In this document: positions 43,296-51,903 of the stretch, one piece after another
How positions within the stretch are numbered: position 1 is the first letter of the stretch
Layout: the number at the start of each line of letters is the position of its first letter
From: JBBRVW01 sp963784645
Lineage (GTDB): Bacteria; Actinomycetota; Actinomycetes; JACCUZ01
DNA: 64,000 nt
Direction of reading: 5' to 3'
Assembly (NCBI GenBank): GCA_963784645.1
Contig: CAWARY010000004.1
Location: 1-64,000, forward strand
Translations under genes and position numbers: made by a program
Notes under the pieces: generated by a model
What the model was told of the DNA's origin: nothing
The model's database searches: none
What the model saw: only the letters and a program-made list of their open reading frames with translations

Positions 43296-43802
43296 ATGTT
43301 CTACGACCAGTTGTCCGACGTGATCAGACTGCTGATCGTGACGCCGTTGGCCTATGCGTGGCTGGTTGCCGTCCTTCGGGTCAGCGGCAAGCGGACCCTC
43401 GCCCAGTTGAACGCCTTCGACTTCGTCGTCACGGTGGCACTCGGTTCGACGCTCGCCACCGTCGCGTTGAACCGCTCGGTGTCGTGGGCGGAAGGAGCCG
43501 TGGCCCTGGGCCTGCTGGCCGCTCTGCAGTTCGTGGTCGCCTGGTCCAGCGTGCGAGTGGGATGGTTCCGGCGCGCCGTCACCTCCCAGCCCACGCTGCT
43601 GCTCCAGGACGGGGAGCTGCTGCACTCCGTCCTGGCCCGGGAGCGCATCTCGGTGCCGAGTCTGCAGCAGGCTGTGCGCGGCGCCGGTCTTGGCGGTCTG
43701 GAGCTCGTGGCTGCCGTGGTGCTGGAGCCCGACGGCACGCTGAGCGTGGTTCCGGCCAGCCAACTCGGGAGCGGATCGGCCCTGACCGGAGGTCACGCCT
43801 GA
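43296..43802 (+). CDS. DUF421 (YetF-like) membrane protein
   Basis: 168 residues. Three membrane helices in the first 90 residues, with the family signature RVSGKRTLAQLNAFDFVVTV and ALGSTLATVALN. The C-terminal cytoplasmic domain contains PTLLLQDGELLHSVLARERI and ends with the strand GTLSVVP. Function unknown; relatives appear in spore and stress regulons. Its stop overlaps the ZIP-like start by one base (TGATG). Confidence 0.88.
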   Translation: MFYDQLSDVIRLLIVTPLAYAWLVAVLRVSGKRTLAQLNAFDFVVTVALGSTLATVALNRSVSWAEGAVALGLLAALQFVVAWSSVRVGWFRRAVTSQPTLLLQDGELLHSVLARERISVPSLQQAVRGAGLGGLELVAAVVLEPDGTLSVVPASQLGSGSALTGGHA

Positions 43803-44494
43803 TGGTGGCGGCCTTGGTCATCCTGGTCGTCTCTGCCGCCCTGATCGCAGGCGCTGCCCTCGGCATCTACGGGAACCTGCCCGAGGAGGTCGAGGGGTTC
43901 ATCGTCGCACTGGCCGGCGGGGCACTCATGGTCTCCGCAGTGCTGGAACTGATCGAGCCGTCCTCTCGACAGGTGTCCATCTGGCTGGCGTGCTGCCTGG
44001 TGCTCGCCGGTGCCTGTGCCTTCGCGGTTCTGGACGAGCTGATCAAGAACCGCTGGGGCAGCGACAGCGGTGGGGGCCTGCTGGCGGCAATCACCCTGGA
44101 CGGCATACCGGAGAACCTGGCGCTCGGGGTCGCCCTGATCGGGACCGGCCCGCTGGGAGCGGCCGCCCTGTCCGGGTCGATCCTGCTGTCCAACCTGCCC
44201 GAGGCGGCAGGCGGTGCGCGGGGGATGGCGCGGCATCGCTCGAACCGCTCCGTCCTCCTGCTGTGGACGGCCACGGCCGGCCTGCTGTCGGCGGCGGCGC
44301 TCGCCGGCAATCTCCTGCTGACGAACGCACCGCAGTCAGCGCTGGCCCTGATCCGTTGTTTCGCGGGCGGTGCCGTCGTCGGCTCCCTGGCGATCGAGGT
44401 GTTCCCCAAGGCGTTCAAGGAGGCCGGCTTCGCCACGGGTCTCGCGGTCTCGCTCGGACTCGTACTGGCCCTGTACCTCTCCCACCTGGGTTGA
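43802..44494 (+). CDS. ZIP-family-like metal transporter
   Basis: 230 residues with about seven to eight membrane helices. Helices 4 and 5 of ZIP proteins carry H-N-x-P-E-G; here the equivalents are TLDGIPENLALGVAL and LSNLPEAAGGARGM, so the Pro-Glu core is kept but the usual His is missing in both. It may take up another divalent ion or be altered. It is coupled to the DUF421 gene; the TetR gene is read from the other strand beyond its end. Confidence 0.8.
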   Translation: MVAALVILVVSAALIAGAALGIYGNLPEEVEGFIVALAGGALMVSAVLELIEPSSRQVSIWLACCLVLAGACAFAVLDELIKNRWGSDSGGGLLAAITLDGIPENLALGVALIGTGPLGAAALSGSILLSNLPEAAGGARGMARHRSNRSVLLLWTATAGLLSAAALAGNLLLTNAPQSALALIRCFAGGAVVGSLAIEVFPKAFKEAGFATGLAVSLGLVLALYLSHLG

Positions 44495-44609
44495 CGACGG
44501 TGCTGATGTCGTGAACCGGTGAGCCGCGCACTGTAAGAGCGGCCGGGGACGGACGGTTCCTCCTTCGCCGGAACCCGCCTCTGATCGGGAACGGCTCGGA
44601 TCGACGGGC

Positions 44610-45219
44610 TCAGGCGTCGGGGGGCGCGGATCCCGTCGAGGACGAAGGTCAGCAGCCGCTGGTTCTGCTCGAGGGTGCCGCTGCGCGCCATGCACATGCC
44701 GCCGACCAGCTGCATGAGGTCGGCCTCGTCGATGTCGGCCCGGGCCGAGCCGTCGGCCTGGGCCCGCTGCAGCACGATGCCGGCCGCCCCGGCGATCTTC
44801 TCGCGGGACTGCGAGGCGAGGTCGGGGTTCTTCTCGAACGCCTCGTGCAGCTCGGTGAGGAAGGTCCGTTTCGCCTGGGCGTAGCGGACGAACGCCTCCA
44901 GCCAGCCGACCAGCGCCGGCCACGGCTCGGACCCGGCGGCGAGCTCTCGTGCCTGGCCGACCAGCTCGTCGACGTCCTCGCGGTAGACCGCCTCGACCAG
45001 GTCGATGCGCTTGGGGAAGTGCCGGTAGAGCGTCCCCACCCCGACGTCGGCGCGCTGCGCGACCTCCTCGACGGTGGTGGCGCTGCCCCGCTCGGCGAAG
45101 ACGGCACGGGCGGCCACGACGAGTCGCTCGCGGTTGCGTGCCGCGTCGGCCCGCATCGGCCGCGCAGGGGGCGCCGCAGCCGACGGATCGGTCTGCTGCT
45201 GCGTGCTCACGTCCGCCAT
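44610..45219 (-). pseudogene. TetR family regulator; stop lost by one base in a run
   Basis: The reading from ATG 45219 (site GAGGAGG) gives a TetR helix-turn-helix (ATTVEEVAQRADVGVGTLYR HFPKR region) and ligand domain to VLDGIRAP. As written, the frame then runs antisense through the ZIP gene to 43867. If one G is removed from GGGGGG at 44619-44624 the protein ends APDA-stop at 44610-44612, 202 residues, the normal size. I annotate this natural end. It is divergent from the MFS pump at 45331 and a palindrome lies between their starts. Confidence 0.8.
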
Positions 45220-45250
45220 CTGCCCTCCTCGCGCCGTCGACACTTCTCAC

Positions 45251-45279
45251 TTGCGAAACGGAGGGACCCTCCGTATAGT
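45251..45279 (+). promoter_or_regulatory. promoter with TetR-type operator in its spacer
   Basis: TTGCGA (-35, 45251-45256), 17 bp, TATAGT (-10, 45274-45279). ACGGAGGG-A-CCCTCCGT (45258-45274) is a perfect 17-bp palindrome filling the spacer. A weaker copy CGGAGG-TTG-CTTCCG follows at 45283-45297. This is the expected layout for repression of the MFS gene by the divergent TetR. Confidence 0.75.
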
Positions 45280-45330
45280 TTCCGGAGGTTGCTTCCGTTT
45301 CTCTCCACACCGTACCCCGAGACGAGCCTC

Positions 45331-46845
45331 ATGACCTCCTCCACCGCTCGCGCCCCCCAGGCGCTGCGCACCCTCGATAGCCCCGCGCCGCGCACCGCGC
45401 GCCGGCTCGGCCGCCCCAGCCACTCCTCCCTCGTGCTGGCGGTGATCCTCACCAGCCAGCTGATGGTCGTCCTCGACGCCACGATCGTGAACGTCGCCCT
45501 GCCGCAGATCCAGCAGGCGCTCGGCTTCTCCGGCGCCGGCCTCTCCTGGGTCCTCAACGCCTACACGCTGACCTTCGGCGGCTTGCTGCTGCTGGGCGCC
45601 CGCGCCGGCGACCTGCTCGGCCGCCGCCGTACCTTCCTGGCCGGCATCGCGGTGTTCATCCTCGCGTCGCTGCTCGGCGGCTTCGCGCCCAGCGGCGGCC
45701 TGCTGCTGGCGGCACGCGCCCTCCAGGGCGTCGGCGCCGCCCTCGCCGCCCCGTCGTCGCTCGCCCTGCTGACCACGATGTTCAGCGAGCCGCGCGACCG
45801 GGTCCGCGCGCTGGGCCTGTTCACCGCGGTGTCCGTCGGCGGTGGCGCGCTCGGCCTGATCATGGGCGGCATGCTCACCCAGTGGGCCTCCTGGCGCTGG
45901 GTCATGTTCGTCAACGTCCCGATCGGTCTGGCCGTCATCGTCGCCGCGCTCGCGGTACTGCCCGAGACGTCGCGCACCCGCGGGACGTTCGACCTGCCGG
46001 GTGCGGCACTGTCCACCCTCGGCATGGGCGGGCTCGTCTACGGCTTCGTCCGCGCAGCCTCCGACGGGTGGAGCGACCGGATCACCCTGGTGTCGTTCGT
46101 CGGCGGTGCCGTCCTGCTCGCGGCCTTCGTCCTCGTCGAGCTGCGGGCCGAGCAGCCGATCACTCCGCTGCGCTTGTTCAACGACCGCAGCCGCACGATC
46201 GCCAACATCGCGCGCGGCCTGTTGTTCGCCGGGATGTTCGGGCTGTTCTTCTTCCTGACGCAGTTCCTCCAGGACGTGCTCGGCTACGGCGCCCTCAAGA
46301 CCGGCTTCGCCTTCCTGCCGCTTCCGGTCACGGTCTTCCTCGTCTCGCAGCTCACCAGCCGGGTGCTGCTCGAGCGGGTCGACGGCAAGGCGCTCATGCT
46401 GGTGGGCGTCACCCTGGGCGGCACCGGGTTCGCGCTGGCCAGCCGGCTCGACCCCGCCTCGTCCTACCCGCAGGTGCTCGCCAGCCTGTTGCTGTTCGCG
46501 ATCGGCAACGGGCTGTCGTTCGTCCCGCTCACGCAGGCCGCCCTCGACGGCGTGCCCCCGCAGGACGCCGGTGCGGCGTCGGGTCTGGTCAACGTGACGC
46601 AGCAGCTCGGCGGGACGCTCGGCGTCGCCGTCCTCGTGACCGTCTTCGGCCACTACGCGCGGCACGCCGACCCGCAGGCCACCGGCTCGGTGCAGGAGCA
46701 TGCGCAGCTGGTGTTCACCGCCGGTGCGTCGCACGCGTTCCTCGCGGCATCGCTGTTCCTGGTGGCCGCGCTGCTGCTCGTCGCGGTGGGCGTCCGCTCG
46801 CCGCGGTCGATCCGGGCCATGGCTCCGGCGCTCGCGGCGGACTAG
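45331..46845 (+). CDS. MFS transporter, DHA2 drug:H+ antiporter
   Basis: 504 residues, ATG at 45331. Motifs: VVLDATIVNVALPQIQQAL and LLGARAGDLLGRRRTFLAG, with 14 membrane helices. Exports toxic compounds. It has its own TetR-controlled promoter, so it is likely induced by its substrate. Its stop is only 2 bp from the stop of the convergent LacI gene; no hairpin is needed if transcripts collide there. It is a different paralogue from the pump at 13449. Confidence 0.93.
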   Translation: MTSSTARAPQALRTLDSPAPRTARRLGRPSHSSLVLAVILTSQLMVVLDATIVNVALPQIQQALGFSGAGLSWVLNAYTLTFGGLLLLGARAGDLLGRRRTFLAGIAVFILASLLGGFAPSGGLLLAARALQGVGAALAAPSSLALLTTMFSEPRDRVRALGLFTAVSVGGGALGLIMGGMLTQWASWRWVMFVNVPIGLAVIVAALAVLPETSRTRGTFDLPGAALSTLGMGGLVYGFVRAASDGWSDRITLVSFVGGAVLLAAFVLVELRAEQPITPLRLFNDRSRTIANIARGLLFAGMFGLFFFLTQFLQDVLGYGALKTGFAFLPLPVTVFLVSQLTSRVLLERVDGKALMLVGVTLGGTGFALASRLDPASSYPQVLASLLLFAIGNGLSFVPLTQAALDGVPPQDAGAASGLVNVTQQLGGTLGVAVLVTVFGHYARHADPQATGSVQEHAQLVFTAGASHAFLAASLFLVAALLLVAVGVRSPRSIRAMAPALAAD

Positions 46846-46847
46846 CG

Positions 46848-47900
46848 CTACCCCCCGGTCGACTCCCGCACCACCAGGTCGTACGGCGCCTCCAGCTCCC
46901 GCGCGGGGCGGGGGGCGCCGTCCGACGTGTCCAGCCGGTCGGCCAGCAGCTGGACGGCGAGCTGCGCGATCCGCGCCTTGTCCGGCCTGATCGTCGTGAG
47001 GGTCGGGGTCGCGTAGCGGCCGTCCTCGATGTCGTCGACGCCGACGACCGCGACGTCCGTGGGCACCCGGACGCCCAGCTCGTGCAGCCGGCGAAGTGCC
47101 CCGAGGGCGAGCAGGTCGTTGAAGCAGAACAGGGCGTCGGGCGGTGCCGGCAGGGCGAGCAGGCGATCGACGGCGGCCGCTCCCTCGGCGCGGGTGAAGC
47201 TGGTGGTCGGCACGACGAGGGCGGGGTCGGGCGGCAGGCCGCCCGCGGCCAGCGCCTCGAGGTAGCCCTGCTCCCGCAGCCGCGCGGTCTGCGCGGTCGG
47301 CTGCGACTGGCGCCCCACTGCGGCGACCCGGCGGCGCCCGAGGTCGACCAGGTGGCGCACGGCCGTGCTCGCCGCAGCCACGTTGTCGATGGAGACATGG
47401 TCGTCAGGGCCGTCGTAGACCCGCTCGCCGAGCAGCACCATCGGCGTGGTGTCACGCCGGGCCGACAGCTCGTCGGCCCCGGTGGCGATCGGACTCAGGA
47501 TCAGTCCGTCGATGAGCTGGGTCCCGTAGCTGTCCATCACGAGCTGCTCGCGCTCGTGCTCCCCGTCGGTCTGGTCGATCAGGACGGTCCAGCCGCGCTG
47601 CCGCGCCTGCTCGACGACGTGCCGGGCGAGCTCGGCGAAGTACGGCACCTCGAGCTCGGGCAGGGCCAGCGCGACGATCCCGGACCGGCCCCGTCGGAGG
47701 TTGCGGGCCGCCAGGTTCGGCCGGTAGTCCAGCTCGGCCAGCGCGGCGTCGACCCGGGCCTTCGTGTCGGCCGACACGTGCACGTAGCCGTTGACCACGT
47801 TGGACACCGTCTTGACCGAGACGCCGGCCCGGTCGGCCACGTCGGAGAGCCGGGTCGGCCGGTGGACCGCGGCCCTGCCGGCGGCGTCGGGGGAGGTCAT
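46848..47900 (-). CDS. LacI family transcriptional regulator
   Basis: 350 residues from ATG 47900 (a GTG at 47909 is an alternative). The helix-turn-helix (RLSDVADRAGVSVKTVSNVV, then NGYVHVSADTKARV) is followed by a periplasmic-binding-protein-like sugar domain (LIDGLILSPIA, VVGVDDIEDGRYATPTLTTI). It should repress the GH51/GH43/ABC operon in the absence of an arabinose-type inducer; a LacI-type palindrome lies in the shared upstream region. Confidence 0.92.
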   Translation of the reverse strand: MTSPDAAGRAAVHRPTRLSDVADRAGVSVKTVSNVVNGYVHVSADTKARVDAALAELDYRPNLAARNLRRGRSGIVALALPELEVPYFAELARHVVEQARQRGWTVLIDQTDGEHEREQLVMDSYGTQLIDGLILSPIATGADELSARRDTTPMVLLGERVYDGPDDHVSIDNVAAASTAVRHLVDLGRRRVAAVGRQSQPTAQTARLREQGYLEALAAGGLPPDPALVVPTTSFTRAEGAAAVDRLLALPAPPDALFCFNDLLALGALRRLHELGVRVPTDVAVVGVDDIEDGRYATPTLTTIRPDKARIAQLAVQLLADRLDTSDGAPRPARELEAPYDLVVRESTGG

Positions 47901-48012
47901 CGTCGCCACGGTATCGGGGCGCCTCGGTGACCGGCCGTGACCATTTTGTGATCCTCCGTGGGTTTACCTGCCGGTAACCGGCACATCCTGCGAATTACCT
48001 GTCGTTCACCTC

Positions 48013-48041
48013 TTTACAACGTTGTACACCCCGGGTAGACC
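48013..48041 (+). promoter_or_regulatory. promoter with LacI-type operator of the arabinan operon
   Basis: TACAACGTTGTA (48015-48026) is a perfect palindrome with the central CpG usual for LacI-family sites. It overlaps a TTTACA -35 (48013-48018) that is 17 bp from TAGACC (48036-48041). A second dyad TTACC-TGCC-GGTAA is at 47964-47977. Confidence 0.6.
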
Positions 48042-48057
48042 AGTGCACCAGACCGGA

Positions 48058-48097
48058 CGAACCATCCCGAACGAGTCACCCGAACCATCCGAACGAG
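48058..48097 (+). repeat. direct repeat in the operon leader
   Basis: CGAACCATCCCGAACGAG (48058-48075) recurs as CGAACCATCCGAACGAG (48081-48097), one C shorter. It lies in the untranslated leader of the GH51 gene, ending 20 bp before the start. Confidence 0.7.
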
Positions 48098-48116
48098 GAC
48101 GGAACCGGAGGTCCCC

Positions 48117-49664
48117 GTGCCGAGCAGCGACCGGGTCGCCAGGCTCACGCTCGACCCTGCCTTCGTCGTGGGCGACGTCGACCGCAGGCTGTTCGGCTCC
48201 TTCGTCGAGCACATGGGCCGCTGCGTCTACACCGGCATCTACGAGCCGGACCACGCCACCGCGGACCACGACGGCTTCCGCCGCGACGTCCTGGACCTGA
48301 CCCGGGAGCTGGGCGTCTCGGTGGTCCGCTACCCCGGCGGCAACTTCGTCTCCAGCTACCGCTGGGAGGACGGTGTCGGCCCACGCGAGCAGCGGCCGAC
48401 CCGGCTCGACCTCGCCTGGCGTGCCATCGAGCCCAACGACGTCGGGGTCAACGAGATCATGACCTGGGCGCGCGAGGCCGGCGTCGAGCCGATGATGGCC
48501 GTCAACCTCGGCACCCGCGGGGTTCAGGAGGCGGTCGACCTCCTCGAGTACTGCAACCATCCCGGCGGCACCTACTTCTCCGACCTGCGCCGGTCGCACG
48601 GCGTCGAGAAGCCGCACGCGGTCTCGCTCTGGTGCCTCGGCAACGAGCTCGACGGCCCGTGGCAGATGGGCCAGAAGACGGCGCACGAGTACGGCCGGCT
48701 GGCGGCCGAGACGGCCAAGGCGATGCGCATGGTCGATGACCGCATCGAGCTCGTTGCTGTCGGCAGCTCGAACTCGCAGATGCCGACCTTCGGCGCCTGG
48801 GAGGCGGAGGTGCTCGAGCAGACCTACGACCAGGTCGACTACATCTCGCTGCACGACTACTACGAGGAGCACGACGGCGACCTGGCCAGCTTCCTCGCGT
48901 CATCGACAGACATGGACGCGTTCATCGACGCGGTGGTGGCCACTGCCGACCACGTCGGCGCGAGGCTGCGCAGCCGCAAGAAGCTCCGGCTCTCGTTCGA
49001 CGAGTGGAACGTCTGGTACCAGGCGCGGTTCCCCGGGCAGCGGCAGCTCGACTGGACGTTCGCGCCGGAGCTGATCGAGGACGAGTTCAACGCGGTCGAC
49101 GCAGTGGTCGTCGGCAGCTTCCTCATCACGCTGCTCCGGCACGCCGACCGGGTCGGCGTCGCCTGCCAGGCCCAGCTCGTGAACATCATCGCGCCGATCC
49201 GCACCGAGGCCGGCGGACCGGCCTGGCGGCAGAGCATCTTCCATCCCTTCGCCCTGACGTCGCGGCTGGCCCGCGGCCAGGTCCTCCGCGTCGAGCCGCG
49301 CTGCCCGCGGGTCGCGACCGACCGCTACGGCGAGGTTCCCGCGCTCGACGTGACCGCGACCCTCGACCCCGAGACCGGGGCGACCGTGCTGCTGGCCGTC
49401 AACCGCGACCCGGAGCAGGCCCTCCTGCTGGAGGCCGACCTGCGGCCGCTGGCCGCCGAGCACGGGGACCTCGAGGTCGAGGAGCACCACGTCCTCGGTG
49501 GCGAGGACCTCCGAGCGACCAACACGAAGGCGCACCCGGACCGGGTCGTGCCACGCGCCGGCTCAGGCGCCGTCGTCCGCGACCGCTGCCTCACCGCGAC
49601 GCTCCCGCCGGCGTCCTGGACCGCACTCACCCTTCGACCCACGACAGCACGGGGGACCCGATGA
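48117..49664 (+). CDS. alpha-L-arabinofuranosidase, GH51
   Basis: 515 residues from a GTG with CGGAGG site. It removes arabinofuranosyl units from arabinan or arabinoxylan oligosaccharides. Family features: FGSFVEHMGRCVYTGIYEPD, VVRYPGGNFVSSYRWEDG, the acid/base Glu in LWCLGNELDGPW and the nucleophile Glu in SFDEWNVWY. No signal peptide, so it acts inside the cell on imported oligosaccharides. Its stop overlaps the GH43 start by 4 nt. Confidence 0.95.
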   Translation: MPSSDRVARLTLDPAFVVGDVDRRLFGSFVEHMGRCVYTGIYEPDHATADHDGFRRDVLDLTRELGVSVVRYPGGNFVSSYRWEDGVGPREQRPTRLDLAWRAIEPNDVGVNEIMTWAREAGVEPMMAVNLGTRGVQEAVDLLEYCNHPGGTYFSDLRRSHGVEKPHAVSLWCLGNELDGPWQMGQKTAHEYGRLAAETAKAMRMVDDRIELVAVGSSNSQMPTFGAWEAEVLEQTYDQVDYISLHDYYEEHDGDLASFLASSTDMDAFIDAVVATADHVGARLRSRKKLRLSFDEWNVWYQARFPGQRQLDWTFAPELIEDEFNAVDAVVVGSFLITLLRHADRVGVACQAQLVNIIAPIRTEAGGPAWRQSIFHPFALTSRLARGQVLRVEPRCPRVATDRYGEVPALDVTATLDPETGATVLLAVNRDPEQALLLEADLRPLAAEHGDLEVEEHHVLGGEDLRATNTKAHPDRVVPRAGSGAVVRDRCLTATLPPASWTALTLRPTTARGTR

Positions 49665-51862
49665 CCCGCCACCACGACCGCCGCCTCGCGGCCGTCCTCG
49701 CCGCGCTCGCCCTCGCCGTCACGGCGCTGGTGACCGCACCCGTCGGCGCCTCGCGCGCAGCCGACGCCCCGACGTACACCAACCCGGTCAGCAAGGACTT
49801 CGCCGACACGTTCGCCGACCCGTCGCTGATCCGCGGCAAGGACGGCTGGTGGTACGCCTACGGCACCTCCGACCCGCTGCGCGAGGGCGAGAGGACCCCG
49901 CACCGCATCCCGATGGCCCGCTCGCACGACCTCGTGCACTGGGCCTACATCGGTGACGCGTTCACCGACGCGACCCTGCCCGGCTGGGCCGAGGCCGACA
50001 CCGGTCTCTGGGCGCCCGACATCCGCTACGTCGACGGCGAGTACCGCATGTACTACGTGGTCACCCAGACGACGGTCACCCCCGACCGCGACGACAACGC
50101 GATCGGGATGGCCACGGCGCCCACCCCGCACGGTCCGTGGACCGACAGCGGCGCACCTGTGGTCGCCCCGCGCCCCGGCAACGGCGGCTACCTGTGGACC
50201 TTCGACCCGTCGGTGCTGTCCGACCGCGACGGGTCCCAGTGGGTCTTCTACGGCTCCTACAACGGCGGCATGTTCGTGCAGCCGCTGAACGACGCCGGCA
50301 CCGCGACGACCGGCCCGGCCACCATGGTCGCGATCGACAACAAGTTCGAGGGCGCGTACGTCGTGCGGCACGGTGCCTACTGGTACCTGTTCGCCTCGAC
50401 CGCCAACTGCTGTGCCGGGCCGACGACGGGGTACAGCGTCCAGGTCGGCCGGTCCCGCGACCTGCGCGGCCCCTACGTCGACGCGCAGGGGACGCCGCTG
50501 CTCGCCTCACGCGCGGGCGGCACCCCGGTCCTCAACCAGAACGGCAACACCTGGGTCGGTGCCGGGCACAACGCCGTCGCCCGTGACGTCAGCGGCCAGG
50601 ACTGGATCGTCTACCACGCCCTCGACCGCGCCGACCCGTACCTCGACGGGACCTCGGGGATCAACCAGCGGCCCATGCTGATGGACCGGCTCGACTGGGT
50701 CGACGGCTGGCCGCTGGTGCGCGCCGGCCGGGGACCGAGCGACATCCCCCAGCCTGCGCCGGTGACGTCGTCCGACTCGCGACTCGCCACCTCGCCGGCC
50801 GGCACCCTCGGCGCCAACCGCCGCGGCGACGTCCGGGTCGAGGGCGACCTCGCCGGCCGGTCGTCGCTGGTGGCCCGCTGGTCCGGGCGCACCCACGGCG
50901 TGCGCGCCACCGTGCGCCCGGCCGCCCACGAGCTCCGGCTCGTCGCACGCTCCGGCGGGAAGCGGGTCGAGCGCACCGCTCCGCTTCCCGCCGGTCTCGA
51001 TCTCACGACCCCGCACAGCGTGGTGCTGCAGGTGGCCGGGGCCTCGGCGTACGCCGAGCTCAGCCAGGCGCGCCTGGGCGATCCGCTGGCCCGGCTGTCG
51101 CTCACCCTGCCCACCTCCCTGCGGTCCGGCGCCGGCCGCGCCGGCGCGCTGGCGACGGCGCCCGACGCGTCGGCGGCCAACGTCACCGTCGTCGACCCGG
51201 CGCACCAGGTGACGCGGGCCGTGGCCGACCACGTCCCCTCGCGGCTCGTCCCGTCGGCGAGCGACGAGTTCGACGGCTCGGGGCTGGGCGCCGGGTGGAG
51301 CTGGGTCCGCGAGGACGAGGCGGCGACCGTCGCCGGCGGCGTCCTCCGCTGGCCGACCGAGGCCGCCGACCTCAACGGCCCGGGTAGCTCCGCCGGCGTG
51401 CTGCTGCGCGACGCGCCGACCGGGGACTGGGCCGTGACCACGAAGCTCACGATCGACCTGGGCACCGACACGATCCGCAACTACCAGCAGGCCGGTCTCG
51501 TCGTCTACGTCGGCGACGACCTCTTCACCCGGCTCTCGCACGTCGCGATCTGGAACACGCGCCAGACGGAGTTCGGCAAGGAGATGCCGTGGCCCGACGA
51601 CGACGGCGTCCAGAACGGCGGCACGATCGTCGGCCCGCCGGCCGAGACCACTTACCTGCGGATCAGCCACCACGTCGACGCGGCCAACGGCGAGCACGAG
51701 CTTCGCGCCTGGACGAGCAGGGACGGCGCCGACTGGGTGAAGGGCGGCGTGTGGACGCTGCCCGCCGGCTCTGCGCTGCGGGTCGGGCTGGTGTCGCAGG
51801 GCCGCAACCCCGCGGACCCCGCCGCCACGGCGCAGTTCGACTGGTTCCGCACCTACCGATGA
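49661..51862 (+). CDS. secreted GH43 family arabinanase/arabinosidase
   Basis: 733 residues. Signal peptide at residues 1-33 (cleavage near SRAADAP). The five-bladed GH43 domain (about 35-350) shows the catalytic base in TFADPSLIRGKDGWWYAYG, the second Asp in TFDPSVL, and the acid in NKFEGAYVVRHG. A middle region (350-520) and a C-terminal concanavalin-like domain (525-733, FDGSGLGAGWSWVRE, FTRLSHVAIWNTRQTEFGKE) follow. It probably cuts arabinan outside the cell, making oligosaccharides for the ABC importer encoded next. Confidence 0.93.
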   Translation: MTRHHDRRLAAVLAALALAVTALVTAPVGASRAADAPTYTNPVSKDFADTFADPSLIRGKDGWWYAYGTSDPLREGERTPHRIPMARSHDLVHWAYIGDAFTDATLPGWAEADTGLWAPDIRYVDGEYRMYYVVTQTTVTPDRDDNAIGMATAPTPHGPWTDSGAPVVAPRPGNGGYLWTFDPSVLSDRDGSQWVFYGSYNGGMFVQPLNDAGTATTGPATMVAIDNKFEGAYVVRHGAYWYLFASTANCCAGPTTGYSVQVGRSRDLRGPYVDAQGTPLLASRAGGTPVLNQNGNTWVGAGHNAVARDVSGQDWIVYHALDRADPYLDGTSGINQRPMLMDRLDWVDGWPLVRAGRGPSDIPQPAPVTSSDSRLATSPAGTLGANRRGDVRVEGDLAGRSSLVARWSGRTHGVRATVRPAAHELRLVARSGGKRVERTAPLPAGLDLTTPHSVVLQVAGASAYAELSQARLGDPLARLSLTLPTSLRSGAGRAGALATAPDASAANVTVVDPAHQVTRAVADHVPSRLVPSASDEFDGSGLGAGWSWVREDEAATVAGGVLRWPTEAADLNGPGSSAGVLLRDAPTGDWAVTTKLTIDLGTDTIRNYQQAGLVVYVGDDLFTRLSHVAIWNTRQTEFGKEMPWPDDDGVQNGGTIVGPPAETTYLRISHHVDAANGEHELRAWTSRDGADWVKGGVWTLPAGSALRVGLVSQGRNPADPAATAQFDWFRTYR

Positions 51863-51903
51863 CTCCCCGCATCCCACGCACCACCGAGCAGGAGGCACAG
51901 CAC

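Noticed and set aside
43867..44609. Long C-terminal extension of the TetR protein
   Set aside because: Antisense to the ZIP-like gene; explained by a single-base shift before the natural stop.
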